A stretch of 64,000 nucleotides of DNA. Origin: Mesorhizobium sp. L2C084A000. Its GTDB lineage: Bacteria; Pseudomonadota; Alphaproteobacteria; Rhizobiales; Rhizobiaceae. The translations under genes and the position numbers were made by a program. Shown here in pieces: positions 35,496 through 44,336 of this stretch. The stretch covers positions 198,472-262,471 of the forward strand of contig NZ_AYWX01000006.1 in the NCBI RefSeq assembly GCF_000502875.1, given 5' to 3'. Under the pieces are notes generated by a model, which had not been told where the DNA came from, did no database searches, and worked only from the letters and a program-made list of their open reading frames with translations. Numbering within the stretch: position 1 is the stretch's first letter; every line of letters starts with the position of its first letter.

Positions 35496-36251
35496 ATGAC
35501 CACTGCCGCCCTGACCGCAGACGAGATCGAACGCTATGCCCGCCACATCGTGCTGCCGGAGATCGGCGGAGCCGGCCAGCAAAGGCTGAAACAGGCCCGG
35601 GTGCTGGTCATCGGCGCTGGCGGGCTGGGCGCGCCGGTGCTTGAATATCTCGCCGCCGCCGGCGTCGGCACACTAGGCGTGGTCGATGACGACACCGTTT
35701 CGCTGTCCAATCTGCAGCGCCAGGTCATTCACGGTACCGACACTGTCGGCCTGCTGAAAACCGATAGCGCCAAGGCGGCAATCGTTCGCATCAATCCCAA
35801 CACAATTGTTGAAGCGCACGCAATCCGGCTGACCACGGACAATGCGCCCGCCCTCGTCGCCCGCTATGACATCGTCGTCGACGGTTCCGACAATTTCGAA
35901 ACGCGCTATGCCGTGGCCGATGCCTGCGCGAGCGAAGGCAAGCCGCTGGTGCATGCCGCCGTCGGACGCTTCGATGGTTCGGTAACGGTGCTGAAGCCAT
36001 TCGAAGACGGCAAGGACGGCAAACCCAATCCAGGCTATCGCGATCTGTTTCCCGAGGCGCCGCCGCCGGGCCTGGTGCCGTCCTGCGCCGAAGCCGGCGT
36101 GCTTGGCGCGCTGACCGGCGTCGTCGGCACGCTGCAGGCCATGGAGGCGATCAAGCTGATCACCGGCGTCGGCGAACCGCTGGTCGGCCGGCTGCTGCTC
36201 TATGACGGGCTGGCGGCGCGCTTCGACACCATCCGCTACAAGAGAAGCTGA
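35496..36251 (+). CDS. moeB: Molybdopterin-synthase adenylyltransferase (MoeB/ThiF family)
   Basis: Encodes 251 residues of the E1-like family. The N-terminal ERYARHIVLPEIGGAGQQRLKQARVLVIGAGGLGAP gives the Rossmann ATP site. DDDTVSLSNLQRQVIH and the acceptor region around CAEAGVLGALTGVVGTLQAMEAIK follow. The two CxxC zinc pairs seen in E. coli MoeB are not evident. It would adenylate MoaD (or ThiS). A molybdopterin role fits the molybdoenzyme earlier in the window, but the family includes sulfur-carrier activators of other pathways. Confidence 0.85.
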   Translation: MTTAALTADEIERYARHIVLPEIGGAGQQRLKQARVLVIGAGGLGAPVLEYLAAAGVGTLGVVDDDTVSLSNLQRQVIHGTDTVGLLKTDSAKAAIVRINPNTIVEAHAIRLTTDNAPALVARYDIVVDGSDNFETRYAVADACASEGKPLVHAAVGRFDGSVTVLKPFEDGKDGKPNPGYRDLFPEAPPPGLVPSCAEAGVLGALTGVVGTLQAMEAIKLITGVGEPLVGRLLLYDGLAARFDTIRYKRS

Positions 36252-36255
36252 ATTC

Positions 36256-36744
36256 TTGGACCGGATCGAAGCTGCCTCCATCACGCGGATCCCGACCGAT
36301 TTCGACCGCTGGGACGATGTGCTCGCATTGATCATGCGCGCTTTCGCCTCGATGGACGGCGTCATCGACCCGCCCTCCTCGGCCCACCTTTTGACCACCG
36401 ACACTCTGCGGGACAAGGCGCGGTGGGAGACCGGCTTCGTGGCGCTCAAGGGCGATCGGATCGTCGGCTGCGTCTTTGCCCTTGAAAAGGTGACAGAGTT
36501 CTATGTCGGCAAGCTCGCGGTCGCGCCGGACTGCCAGGGACAAGGCATTGGCCGGCGGCTGATGCAGGCGGTCGAAGACCTTGCCCGCAGCCGCGGCAAG
36601 GCGGCAATCGAGCTTCAGACGCGGATCGAGCTGACCGGGAATCATGCGGCCTTTGCTCGCCTCGGCTTTCGCGAAACTGAACGGACGGCGCACGAGGGCT
36701 ATGCCAGGCCGACCTCGATCACCATGCGCAAAGCTATCCCGTAA
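36256..36744 (+). CDS. GNAT-family N-acetyltransferase
   Basis: Encodes 162 residues if the TTG at 36256 is the start. The acetyl-CoA site is VAPDCQGQGIGRRLMQAVED, with preceding FYVGKLAV and the late HAAFARLGFRETERTAHEGY. The frame continues upstream into moeB without a good start. The TTG lies four bases after the moeB stop, preceded by AGAGAAG, suggesting one transcript. The substrate is unknown. Confidence 0.8.
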   Translation: MDRIEAASITRIPTDFDRWDDVLALIMRAFASMDGVIDPPSSAHLLTTDTLRDKARWETGFVALKGDRIVGCVFALEKVTEFYVGKLAVAPDCQGQGIGRRLMQAVEDLARSRGKAAIELQTRIELTGNHAAFARLGFRETERTAHEGYARPTSITMRKAIP

Positions 36745-36777
36745 GGTTTATCTTACGGTTTGTGGGCCGCGACAGCG

Positions 36778-37779
36778 TCAGGTCCTGAGCGGCAGCACGC
36801 GGTCTGGTGGGCGGTGGCCGTCAACGAAGGCGCGGATATTGATGATGACCTTTTCACCCATGTCGATGCGGCCCTCGAGCGTCGCCGAGCCCATATGCGG
36901 CAAAAGCACGACCTTGTTCTTGGCGGCGAGCTTCAGCAGCTTGCTGTTCAAGGCCGGCTCATGCTCGTAGACATCGAGCCCGGCGCCGGCGATCTTGCCG
37001 TCCTGGATCAGCTTGACCAGCGCTTCCTCGTCGATGATGTCGCCACGTGCGGTGTTGACGACATAGGCAGTCGGCTGCAGCAGCGCCAGCCGCCGCGCCG
37101 AAAGCAGATGGAAGGTTGCCGGCGTCGAGGGACAGTTGACCGAGATGATATCCATGCGGGCCAGCATCTGGTCGAGGCTTTCCCAATAGGTCGCCTCCAA
37201 CCCGTCTTCCACGGCCGGCAGCACGCGGTGGCGATTGTGATAATGGATCGACAGTCCGAAGGCCTTGGCCCGCCTGGCGACGGCGGTGCCGATGCGGCCC
37301 ATGCCGACAATGCCGAGCCGCTTGCCCCAGATGCGCCGGCCCAGCATCCAGGTCGGCGACCAGCCGGCCCATTTCTTGTCACCGGTGAGCACATTGGCGC
37401 CTTCCGCCAGCCGCCGCGGCACCGCCAGCATCAGCGCCATGGTCATGTCGGCGGTGTCCTCGGTCAGGACATTCGGCGTGTTGGTGACGGTGATGCCCCT
37501 CTTGGCCGCGGCCGCGACATCGATCTTGTCGACGCCATTGCCAAAATTCGCGATCAGTTTGAGGTTGTCGCCGGCCTGGGCGATCAGTGCGGCATCGATC
37601 TGGTCGGTTACCGTCGGCACCAGCACGTCGGCCTCCTTGACCGCCGCGACCAGTTCCGGCTGCGTCATCGGCCGGTCCTCGACATTCAGCCTTGCGTCGA
37701 ACAACTCGCGCATGCGGGTCTCGACGGGGTCGGGCAGCTTTCGCGTGATGACGACGAGAGGCTTCTTTTTGCCTGCCAT
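36778..37779 (-). CDS. D-glycerate dehydrogenase-like 2-hydroxyacid dehydrogenase
   Basis: Encodes 333 residues of the D-isomer-specific 2-hydroxyacid dehydrogenase family. The NAD site is GIVGMGRIGTAVARRA, and the catalytic Arg, Glu and His lie in NTARGDIIDE, DVYEHEP and LLPHMGSAT. It likely reduces hydroxypyruvate/glyoxylate. The ATG at 37779 follows GAGAGGGAAACA; a longer frame to 37818 would extend into the repeat. It is convergent with the acetyltransferase gene, 33 bases away. Confidence 0.88.
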   Translation of the reverse strand: MAGKKKPLVVITRKLPDPVETRMRELFDARLNVEDRPMTQPELVAAVKEADVLVPTVTDQIDAALIAQAGDNLKLIANFGNGVDKIDVAAAAKRGITVTNTPNVLTEDTADMTMALMLAVPRRLAEGANVLTGDKKWAGWSPTWMLGRRIWGKRLGIVGMGRIGTAVARRAKAFGLSIHYHNRHRVLPAVEDGLEATYWESLDQMLARMDIISVNCPSTPATFHLLSARRLALLQPTAYVVNTARGDIIDEEALVKLIQDGKIAGAGLDVYEHEPALNSKLLKLAAKNKVVLLPHMGSATLEGRIDMGEKVIINIRAFVDGHRPPDRVLPLRT

Positions 37780-37802
37780 TGTTTCCCTCTCGAGTACTTG
37801 CC

Positions 37803-37848
37803 GCAATTCCGAACGCAAAACCGCTTCACACTTTTGCTGGAATTGCTT
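37803..37848 (-). repeat. Half RIME-like element (one palindrome)
   Basis: On the minus strand it reads GCAATTCCAGCAAAAGTGTG...GGAATTGC, the first palindrome of the elements at 28959 and 34203. It sits in the 5' leader of the D-glycerate dehydrogenase gene, 24 bases before its start. Confidence 0.75.
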
Positions 37849-37992
37849 CTAACCCGATCTCGTTGAGACCTCTTTAACCAAGACCGGCGAAACTGAAAGC
37901 CGGTCGCGGTGCCGATTACTCCCTGTAACAAGCGGTGCCGCCGAAGACAAAGAAAAAGGGGCGCCGAGGCCGATGGGCAAGCGCCGAAAGGA

Positions 37993-38559
37993 ATGAAAGT
38001 GTCTGGTTTCGCGTCGCTTCGCCTGACCCTCAGCGCAGCATTTCTCGGCGCTCTGCTTTATTCTCCGCTTGCGGGCGCGCAGAGTGCCGCAGCACCTGCC
38101 CAGGGCGTCGTCACGCTTGGTCCGAGCGGCCTGCCGCTGCCGCGCTTCGTCAGCCTGAAATCCGGCCGCGTCAACTCGCGCGTCGGTCCCGGGGCCAACT
38201 ACTCGGTCGACTGGATGTATATGAAGGCCGGCCTGCCGATGGAGATCATCCAGGAATTCGACACATGGCGCCGCGTGCGCGATGCCGATGGTTCGGAAGG
38301 CTGGATCAACCAGTCGCTGCTTTCCGGCCGACGCACGGCAATCGTCGCACCATGGCAGCGCGGCAAGGGCGCCCAGATCGACCTTCTCAACAGTCCCGAC
38401 AAGGACGCAAGAGTGGTCGCGATGATTGAACCTGGCGTCATGGGTACGATCAAATCCTGCGACGGCCAGTGGTGCGAAATGACGTTCGACGGCCACACCG
38501 GCTGGCTTGCCCAGTCGGTTGTCTGGGGCGCCTATCCCGGCGAACGGGTCAAGGACTGA
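37993..38559 (+). CDS. Exported SH3-domain protein
   Basis: Encodes 188 residues. The signal peptide LRLTLSAAFLGALLYSPLAGAQS ends at AGA/QS. Two bacterial SH3-like domains follow: about 65-120 (RFVSLKSGRVNSRVGPGANYSVDWMYMKAG...GWINQSLLSG) and 125-185 (AQIDLLNSPDKDARVVAMIEPGVMGTI...GWLAQSVVWGAYPGE). This type usually binds cell-wall peptides in the periplasm. It contains a CDGQWC pair. The ATG at 37993 has AAAGGA directly before it, so spacing is short. Confidence 0.8.
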   Translation: MKVSGFASLRLTLSAAFLGALLYSPLAGAQSAAAPAQGVVTLGPSGLPLPRFVSLKSGRVNSRVGPGANYSVDWMYMKAGLPMEIIQEFDTWRRVRDADGSEGWINQSLLSGRRTAIVAPWQRGKGAQIDLLNSPDKDARVVAMIEPGVMGTIKSCDGQWCEMTFDGHTGWLAQSVVWGAYPGERVKD

Positions 38560-38670
38560 CAACTTCATCGCGAGGCTCGGAAGAACTCGGGATCAGAAAT
38601 AGGCCGGCAATCACGGATACGGCAACAAGGTGCTTGCGCCTCCGCTTCATCAAACTCAATTGCAGCATTG

Positions 38671-39528
38671 TCATTCACGCCGCCGATCGCTCGCGTCCGT
38701 TGCGAATGCGGCAGCGATTGCGCCTCTCAGCGGGTTGCTCAACCGTGTCAGGAGCGTAATCCGGCTGGCTGGCAAATCCGGCAATCCATGCGACCGGTTC
38801 AGTATCACGCAATCGGCCGGTACCTGGCTCTGCCCGATCGCCGCCACTCCCAAGCCCGCGCTGGCGGCCGATTGCAACGCAGTCACCGAACCGCCGGTGA
38901 AGGCGAGGCGCCAGGCGGTATTGCTGCCATCGAGCGCGCGTTCCGCTGCCAGTCGGACGGTGCAGGATCCGGGCAATGCCAACAGCGGCAACGCGGCAGA
39001 CGACCGCCAGACGTCAGGCGACCTTGCACACCAGACAAGCTGGTCTCGGTAGAGCGGGATGCCCTGGCGCCGGCTGATATCCATGCGCACGACGGCAAAA
39101 TCGGCCTTGCCTGCGTCGTAGCGGGCCTGCATCTCGGCTGAGAGACCCACCGACACTTCCAGCAGCAATTCCGGAAAGACTTGGCTCAGACGCCCAAACG
39201 CCGACTCCAGAAGCGCACCGGCGGCGTGATCGCCGATGGCCGCCCGGAGCGTGGTGGTTTGCGTGCCAGCATCGAATGTAGCCACGGCCCGGTCATGAGC
39301 CTCGAGGACCTGCCGCGCCGAAGCAAGGAACCGCGCGCCTTCGGGCGTCAGCGAAACCGCGCGCGGCGTCCGCGCCAGGAGACGCCGCTCCATCGCTTGC
39401 TCGAGCTTGCGGACCCGCAGGCTGATCGCCGACTGGGTGGTCCCGAGAAGATCGGCCGCGGTGGTGAAGCTCTCGCAGTCGGCAACAAGCACGAAGCTGC
39501 GAAGCTGTTCGATGGCAAGATGCTTCAT
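38671..39528 (-). CDS. LysR-family transcriptional regulator (divergent from an AhpD-like gene)
   Basis: Encodes 285 residues. The N-terminal winged helix has IEQLRSFVLVADCESFTTAADLLGTTQSAISLRVRKLEQ. The effector domain follows with ALQSAASAGLGVAAIG near residue 235. It is divergent from the AhpD-like/DUF302 pair with 116 bases between, and a perfect inverted repeat lies 13 bases before its start. It probably regulates itself and that pair; the effector is unknown. It ends convergent with the SH3 gene, 111 bases apart, and I see no clear terminator in between. Confidence 0.88.
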   Translation of the reverse strand: MKHLAIEQLRSFVLVADCESFTTAADLLGTTQSAISLRVRKLEQAMERRLLARTPRAVSLTPEGARFLASARQVLEAHDRAVATFDAGTQTTTLRAAIGDHAAGALLESAFGRLSQVFPELLLEVSVGLSAEMQARYDAGKADFAVVRMDISRRQGIPLYRDQLVWCARSPDVWRSSAALPLLALPGSCTVRLAAERALDGSNTAWRLAFTGGSVTALQSAASAGLGVAAIGQSQVPADCVILNRSHGLPDLPASRITLLTRLSNPLRGAIAAAFATDASDRRRE

Positions 39529-39540
39529 TTCGTACTCATA

Positions 39541-39561
39541 TCATAGAGACAGCTACTATGA
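39541..39561. promoter_or_regulatory. Perfect inverted repeat, likely LysR operator
   Basis: TCATAG (39541-39546) and CTATGA (39556-39561) form a perfect six-base dyad with a nine-base spacer, containing the T-N11-A signature of LysR sites. It lies between the divergent LysR and AhpD-like genes. Confidence 0.6.
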
Positions 39562-39644
39562 CATTTCCAAATGCTCCTCGTCGAGTCATATGGATTCCGA
39601 CGAAGCACGGCGGTTGCCGGCTGACCCGGAAGGAGAATGATTAG

Positions 39645-40184
39645 ATGTCTCGCCTATCGCCAATAAACGAAGATTCCGACACGGAAGCCGGCAAGCTTCT
39701 GGCGGAAACGCGACGCCAGCTCGGACGCGTCCCGAACCTCTATCGCGTCCTGGCCAACTCTCCGGTCGCTCTCAAAGGTTATCTGCAATTTCGCGAGTCG
39801 CTGCAGAGCGGCCGTCTCAGTTCGAAATTGCGCGAGCAGATCGCCCTGATAACTGCTGAGGTGAACCGCTGCGAATACTGCGTTTCGGCCCACGCATTTC
39901 GCGGATCCAAGATCGGCATCTCCGATACGGAATTGGAGCTAAATCGCAGGGGCGATTCAAGCGATGCCAGAGTGGCGGCCACGCTGGCGTTGGCTGCGGA
40001 TGTGGCGCGTAGCCGCGGAGCCGTCACCGACCAGGCATTCGGCGCCGCCAGGGCCGCGGGGCTCGACGACGAGGAACTGGCAGAGGTGATCGCGCATGTC
40101 GCACTCAACTTCTATTCCAACATCCTCAATCACTTCGCCCAGCCAGAACTCGACTTTCCACGGACAGTGCTTCTCAATGACTGA
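39645..40184 (+). CDS. AhpD-like / carboxymuconolactone decarboxylase-family protein
   Basis: Encodes 179 residues of the AhpD-like all-helical fold. The redox motif EVNRCEYCVSAH gives the Glu, CxxC and His of the AhpD peroxidase site, which fits a peroxidase-related activity better than a decarboxylase. LGRVPNLYRVLANSPVALKGYLQF is the typical N-terminal helix. AGGAGAA lies upstream of the ATG at 39645. It overlaps the DUF302 gene by eight bases, so they are co-translated. Substrate unknown. Confidence 0.83.
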   Translation: MSRLSPINEDSDTEAGKLLAETRRQLGRVPNLYRVLANSPVALKGYLQFRESLQSGRLSSKLREQIALITAEVNRCEYCVSAHAFRGSKIGISDTELELNRRGDSSDARVAATLALAADVARSRGAVTDQAFGAARAAGLDDEELAEVIAHVALNFYSNILNHFAQPELDFPRTVLLND

Positions 40185-40626
40185 CCTCGTGACCCTCGAT
40201 CCGAGTTCGATGGCGACCATTCCGCGTCACCAGATCGTCGTTTCCTCCAGCTATGGTTTCGATGAGACACTGCAACGGCTTCGCGACGCCATCGCTGCTG
40301 CCGAGCTATGGATCATCCATGAGATCGATCCGCAGGCCCTGCTCAGGAAAGGCGGGATCTCCACCATTCGGCTCCGTCAACTGCTTTGGTTCCACCCGCG
40401 ATACATGGCGCGCCTGTTGCTGACCGATCCTGGCGCCGTGCCCGAAGCGCCGTTCAAGTTCGTGGTCAGCGAACAAGCAGCCGGCGTGACGGTCTGCGCC
40501 TTGAACCCGATTTTGGTGTTCTCGCCATATCCCCGGCTTTTTGGTCTCGCCCATGAACTGTTCGACGCGACGGAGCGAATGCTCGAGACGGTTTCCACGA
40601 TGCCGGTGTCGGGAGGCGATATCTAG
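40177..40626 (+). CDS. DUF302-family protein
   Basis: Encodes 149 residues. The core, VVSSSYGFDETLQRLRDAIAAAELWIIHEIDPQA...RQLLWFHPRYMARLLLTDPGAVPEAPFKFVVSE, resembles DUF302 proteins, a small alpha/beta family of unknown biochemical role. It has no signal peptide. The ATG at 40177 lies inside the end of the AhpD-like gene. The pairing suggests a shared role, perhaps in redox stress; that is inference. Confidence 0.7.
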   Translation: MTDLVTLDPSSMATIPRHQIVVSSSYGFDETLQRLRDAIAAAELWIIHEIDPQALLRKGGISTIRLRQLLWFHPRYMARLLLTDPGAVPEAPFKFVVSEQAAGVTVCALNPILVFSPYPRLFGLAHELFDATERMLETVSTMPVSGGDI

Positions 40627-40655
40627 CGGAGCCATGAGCGGTCCGGCCGCCTGCA

Positions 40656-40843
40656 TCAGGCGTGGTCATCTAGTCCCGATGCGGCCGAGATGGTGTCCGG
40701 AAAGCCGGTCGACAGCTTCAGGCCATAGCCCAGCGCACGGTCGATGGCGATGTGGGCGATCCAGATCAGCAACCGCCATCGCATTGCCCCACATGTGCCC
40801 GGCGAGCAGCAACAGCGCGGGCACGGTCAGGGGGCCTCGCCGG
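40656..40843 (-). pseudogene. Remnant resembling the C-terminal end of a DUF4260 membrane protein
   Basis: On the minus strand, one frame gives PLTVPALLLLAGHMWGNAM; a shifted frame then gives RWRLLIWIAHIAIDRALGYGLKLSTGF and ends at a stop at 40656-40658. Together they resemble the last hydrophobic segment and the IDRALGYGLK-type tail of DUF4260 proteins. The start of such a protein is missing; irr occupies the space. It looks like a truncated, frameshifted relic. The family name is from memory. Confidence 0.4.
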
Positions 40844-41275
40844 TCATTCGCGGCGTTTGGGGCGCAGCCTCACCACGATGTCGACATTGGCGATCTCCAT
40901 CCCTTCCGGAGGCTCCGGCAGGTTGGCAACCGTCACCGGACCGCTGTCGATGTCGAATATGCGGTTTTCGCCTTCGATGTAGAAATGGTGGTGGTCGGAG
41001 GTATTGGTGTCGAAATAGGTTTTCGCGCCCTCGACGGCGAGGATGCGCAAAAGTCCCGCCTGGGTAAACTGGTGAAGGGCATTGTAGACGGTGGCCAGCG
41101 ACACCGGCACGCCGGCGGCAACCGCCTCCTCGTGCAGTTCCTCGGCCGACAGATGCCGGTCGCCCTTGGCGAAAAGCAGATCGGCCAGCGCAATGCGCTG
41201 ACGCGTCGGCCTCAGGCCGGCTTCACGGACCCGCTTGTCCACAGCGACATTTTCCTTCCGGCCGTCCAGGTCCAT
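40844..41275 (-). CDS. irr: Iron response regulator Irr (Fur family)
   Basis: Encodes 143 residues if it starts at the ATG at 41275 (GACGAGAAG before it); a GTG at 41311 would add 12. The Fur-type winged helix is GLRPTRQRIALADLLF...PVSLATVYNALHQFTQAGLL. The conserved TSDHHHFY histidine stretch links to haem/metal sensing. The N-terminal GCPWHD haem motif of Bradyrhizobium Irr is absent, as in other rhizobia. Irr represses haem and iron-use genes under low iron. It is divergent from fabA, a conserved pairing in these bacteria. Confidence 0.9.
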   Translation of the reverse strand: MDLDGRKENVAVDKRVREAGLRPTRQRIALADLLFAKGDRHLSAEELHEEAVAAGVPVSLATVYNALHQFTQAGLLRILAVEGAKTYFDTNTSDHHHFYIEGENRIFDIDSGPVTVANLPEPPEGMEIANVDIVVRLRPKRRE

Positions 41276-41517
41276 CTTCTCGTCGAACCCCACAGTTCCG
41301 CCCCAAGACACGCCCAGAATGGCAAAAAAATGAACGTCTGCCGAAACCGGACCTCTCAGGACATATATTCTGTCGTCCGAATGCGATCAATAGCGCGCAT
41401 TGACCCAGGCAGACGAGCAGGCTAAGCGCAAACGCCGGTTTCCGGCCTGAAACAGATTGTGTTAGGAAACCAACGACAAGGGCACCCGATAGCCCGGAAC
41501 GATATGGGATGAGATTG

Positions 41518-42033
41518 ATGGCGGGTAAATCCAGCTACGAGTACGACGAATTGCTGGCCTGCGCCCGCGGCGAACTGTTCGGACCGGGCAACGCCCAGCT
41601 TCCTTATCCGCCGATGCTGATGTTCGACCGCATCACCGAGATCAGCGAGACGGGCGGCGCCTTCGAGAAGGGTTTCATCCGCGCGGAGTTCGACATCAAG
41701 CCGGACCTGTGGTTCTTTGCCTGCCATTTCATCGGCAATCCGATCATGCCGGGGTGCCTCGGCCTCGACGCCATGTGGCAATTGACGGGCTTCTATCTTG
41801 GCTGGCTGGGCGAACCCGGCAAGGGGATGGCGCTGTCGACCGGTGAAGTGAAATTCAAGGGCATGGTCACGCCCTCGGTGAAGAAGGTCGAATATGGCAT
41901 CGACTTCAAGCGCGTGATGCGGGGCCGGCTGGTGCTCGGCATCGCCGATGGCTGGCTGAAGGCGGATGGCGAACCCATATACGCGGCAACGGATTTGAAA
42001 GTCGGTCTGTCCAAGCAGTCGGCGGTTGGCTGA
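41518..42033 (+). CDS. fabA: 3-hydroxydecanoyl-ACP dehydratase/isomerase FabA
   Basis: Encodes 171 residues. With the ATG at 41518 the active-site residues are H70 ([10 protein letters not shown]) and D84 ([10 protein letters not shown]), the same numbers as in E. coli. This supports that start over the in-frame ATG at 41509. FabA dehydrates the C10 intermediate and isomerises it, opening the unsaturated fatty acid branch. fabB follows after 50 bases and fabI after that; all are likely one operon. Confidence 0.96.
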   Translation: MAGKSSYEYDELLACARGELFGPGNAQLPYPPMLMFDRITEISETGGAFEKGFIRAEFDIKPDLWFFACHFIGNPIMPGCLGLDAMWQLTGFYLGWLGEPGKGMALSTGEVKFKGMVTPSVKKVEYGIDFKRVMRGRLVLGIADGWLKADGEPIYAATDLKVGLSKQSAVG

Positions 42034-42083
42034 CCGGCATCCCTGGCCAGCTCTCTGGCCAGCATCCCTGGAAGGAGTTGCGA

Positions 42084-43304
42084 ATGAGACGTGTCGTAGT
42101 CACAGGCATCGGCGTTGTGTCGTCGATCGGCAACAATGCCAACGAGGTGCAGACCTCTCTGCATGACGCCAAATCCGGCATCAGCTTCTCCGATTCCTTC
42201 GCCGAACACGGCTTCCGTTGCCAGGTCTGGGGAGCGCCGACGCTCGATCCATCGGCCATGATCGACCGCCGTGCGATGCGCTTCCTGAGCCAGGGGGCTG
42301 CCTGGAACCATGTCGCCATGGATCAGGCGATCGCGGATGCGGGCCTCGGCGAGAGCGACATCACCAATGAGCGCACCGGCATCGTCATGGGATCGGGCGG
42401 ACCATCCACCCGCACCATCGTCGAAGCTGCCGAAACGACGCTGAAGAATGGCAGTCCCAAGCGCATCGGTCCGTTCGCGGTGCCGAAGGCAATGTCATCA
42501 ACCGCATCGGCAACGCTTGCCACCTGGTTCAAGATCCACGGCGTCAACTACTCGATCTCGTCGGCCTGTTCGACCTCGGCGCACTGCATCGGCAATGGCT
42601 ACGAATTGATCCAGTGGGGCAAGCAGGACATCATCTTTGCCGGCGGCCACGAGGATCTCGACTGGACGATGTCGGACCTGTTCGACGCCATGGGCGCGAT
42701 GTCGTCGAAATTCAACGACAAGGCATCGACCGCTTCCCGCGCCTATGACGCCAATCGCGACGGCTTCGTCATCGCTGGCGGCGCCGGGGTGCTGGTGCTG
42801 GAAGAGCTTGAGCATGCCAAGGCGCGCGGCGCCAAGATCTATGCCGAGATCGTCGGCTATGGCGCGACGTCGGATGGCTACGACATGGTTGCTCCTTCAG
42901 GCGAGGGCGCGGTCCGCTGCATGCGCCAGGCGCTGGCCACGGTTTCCACACCGGTCGACTACATCAACACCCATGGCACCTCGACGCCGGTGGGAGATTC
43001 CAAGGAAATGGGAGCGATCCGCGAGGTGTTCGGCCCAGAGATGCCGTATATCACCTCGACGAAGTCGCTGACCGGCCATTCGCTGGGCGCGGCCGGCGTG
43101 CAGGAATCCATCTATTCGATCCTGATGATGCAGGGCGGCTTCATCGGCGAAAGCGCCCATATCGAGACCCTCGACCCCGAATTCGAGGGCATGCCGATCG
43201 TGCGAAAGCGCATCGACGACGCCAGGATCGATACTGTCTTGTCCAATTCGTTCGGCTTCGGCGGCACCAACGCCACGCTCGTTTTCCAGCGCTATTCCGC
43301 ATAA
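42084..43304 (+). CDS. fabB: 3-oxoacyl-ACP synthase I FabB
   Basis: Encodes 406 residues of the thiolase-fold KAS I family. The nucleophile is C162 in [10 protein letters not shown]; the catalytic histidines are in [12 protein letters not shown] and [11 protein letters not shown]. FabB elongates the cis-3-decenoyl-ACP made by FabA. AAGGAG lies seven bases before the ATG at 42084. fabI begins 13 bases after its stop. Confidence 0.96.
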   Translation: MRRVVVTGIGVVSSIGNNANEVQTSLHDAKSGISFSDSFAEHGFRCQVWGAPTLDPSAMIDRRAMRFLSQGAAWNHVAMDQAIADAGLGESDITNERTGIVMGSGGPSTRTIVEAAETTLKNGSPKRIGPFAVPKAMSSTASATLATWFKIHGVNYSISSACSTSAHCIGNGYELIQWGKQDIIFAGGHEDLDWTMSDLFDAMGAMSSKFNDKASTASRAYDANRDGFVIAGGAGVLVLEELEHAKARGAKIYAEIVGYGATSDGYDMVAPSGEGAVRCMRQALATVSTPVDYINTHGTSTPVGDSKEMGAIREVFGPEMPYITSTKSLTGHSLGAAGVQESIYSILMMQGGFIGESAHIETLDPEFEGMPIVRKRIDDARIDTVLSNSFGFGGTNATLVFQRYSA

Positions 43305-43317
43305 GGATTTGCCGGCC

Positions 43318-44130
43318 ATGGACGGATTGATGAAGGGCAAGCGCGGGCTTGTCATGGGTGTCGCCAACGATCATTCGATCGCTTGGGGAATTGCCCGGAA
43401 ATTGTCCGAACATGGGGCGGAACTCGCCTTCACCTATCAGGGCGATGCCTTCGGACGCCGGGTCAAGCCGCTGGCCGACAAGCTCGGCGCCTCGCTGGTG
43501 GTGCCGTGCGACGTCGAGGACAGCGCTTCGGTCGCCGCCACATTCGAGACCCTGGGCAAGGAATGGGGCGGGCTGGATTTCATCGTCCACGCCATCGGCT
43601 TTTCCGACAAAAACGAGTTGAAAGGCCTCTACGCCGACACCAGCCGGGACAATTTCGTCCGTACCATGGTGATCTCTTGCTACTCCTTCACCGAGGTCGC
43701 CCGCCATGCAGCCACCTTGATGCAGGACGGCGGATCGATGATCACGCTGACCTATGCGGGCTCCGTCCGCGTCATGCCGAACTACAATGTCATGGGCGTC
43801 GCCAAGGCAGGGCTGGAGGCGAGTGTCCGCTACCTCGCCAACGATTACGGTCCGCGTGGCATCAGGGTGAACGGCATATCGGCTGGACCCGTGCGCACGC
43901 TCGCCGGCGCCGGTATTTCCGATGCGCGCCATATGTTCTCCTACCAGCAGCGAAACTCGCCGCTGCGCCGCACGGTGACCATCGACGAGGTCGGCGGCTC
44001 GGCACTTTATCTGTTGTCGGATCTGTCTTCCGGGGTTACCGGCGAGATCCACTATGTCGATTCCGGCTATCACATCGTTTCCATGCCGACACTCGACGAA
44101 TTGAAGCAGACCGACGGCGGACGAGACTAA
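43318..44130 (+). CDS. fabI: Enoyl-ACP reductase FabI
   Basis: Encodes 270 residues of the SDR family. The catalytic pair Y156 and K163 (YNVMGVAK) has the same numbering as E. coli FabI. The NAD motif GVANDHSIAWG is at 14-24. It performs the last reduction of the fatty acid elongation cycle and is the target class of triclosan. AAGGA precedes the ATG at 43318. A family B repeat begins right after the stop. Confidence 0.95.
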   Translation: MDGLMKGKRGLVMGVANDHSIAWGIARKLSEHGAELAFTYQGDAFGRRVKPLADKLGASLVVPCDVEDSASVAATFETLGKEWGGLDFIVHAIGFSDKNELKGLYADTSRDNFVRTMVISCYSFTEVARHAATLMQDGGSMITLTYAGSVRVMPNYNVMGVAKAGLEASVRYLANDYGPRGIRVNGISAGPVRTLAGAGISDARHMFSYQQRNSPLRRTVTIDEVGGSALYLLSDLSSGVTGEIHYVDSGYHIVSMPTLDELKQTDGGRD

Positions 44131-44228
44131 CGCCTGTCGCCCAAAGGTGCGCGGCGGTTTTGGAATGGCGACATTTGAAGACACGAAGCTTAAAGCGCGC
44201 CAACTGAATCCGTTTCAGCGCCAGGCGT
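44131..44228. repeat. Family B intergenic repeat, copy 3 (degenerate)
   Basis: CTGTCGCCCAAAGGTGCG...CGGTTTTGG...GGCGACA matches the first palindrome of the element at 61-190. AAAGCGCGCC...CTGAATCCGTTTCAG matches the second, with decay. The rest of the 206-base gap up to the GGDEF-EAL gene is AT-rich and may hold its promoter. Confidence 0.65.
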
Positions 44229-44336
44229 ATTGATCCGCTCAAGAAATACTTTCGGTCCAATAAAATTGGATTCATTCGCGGAAACTCATTTTAAGGAGAT
44301 ATCCGCTAGAAAGCCCCGTACTCAGGGGAACTTTCA

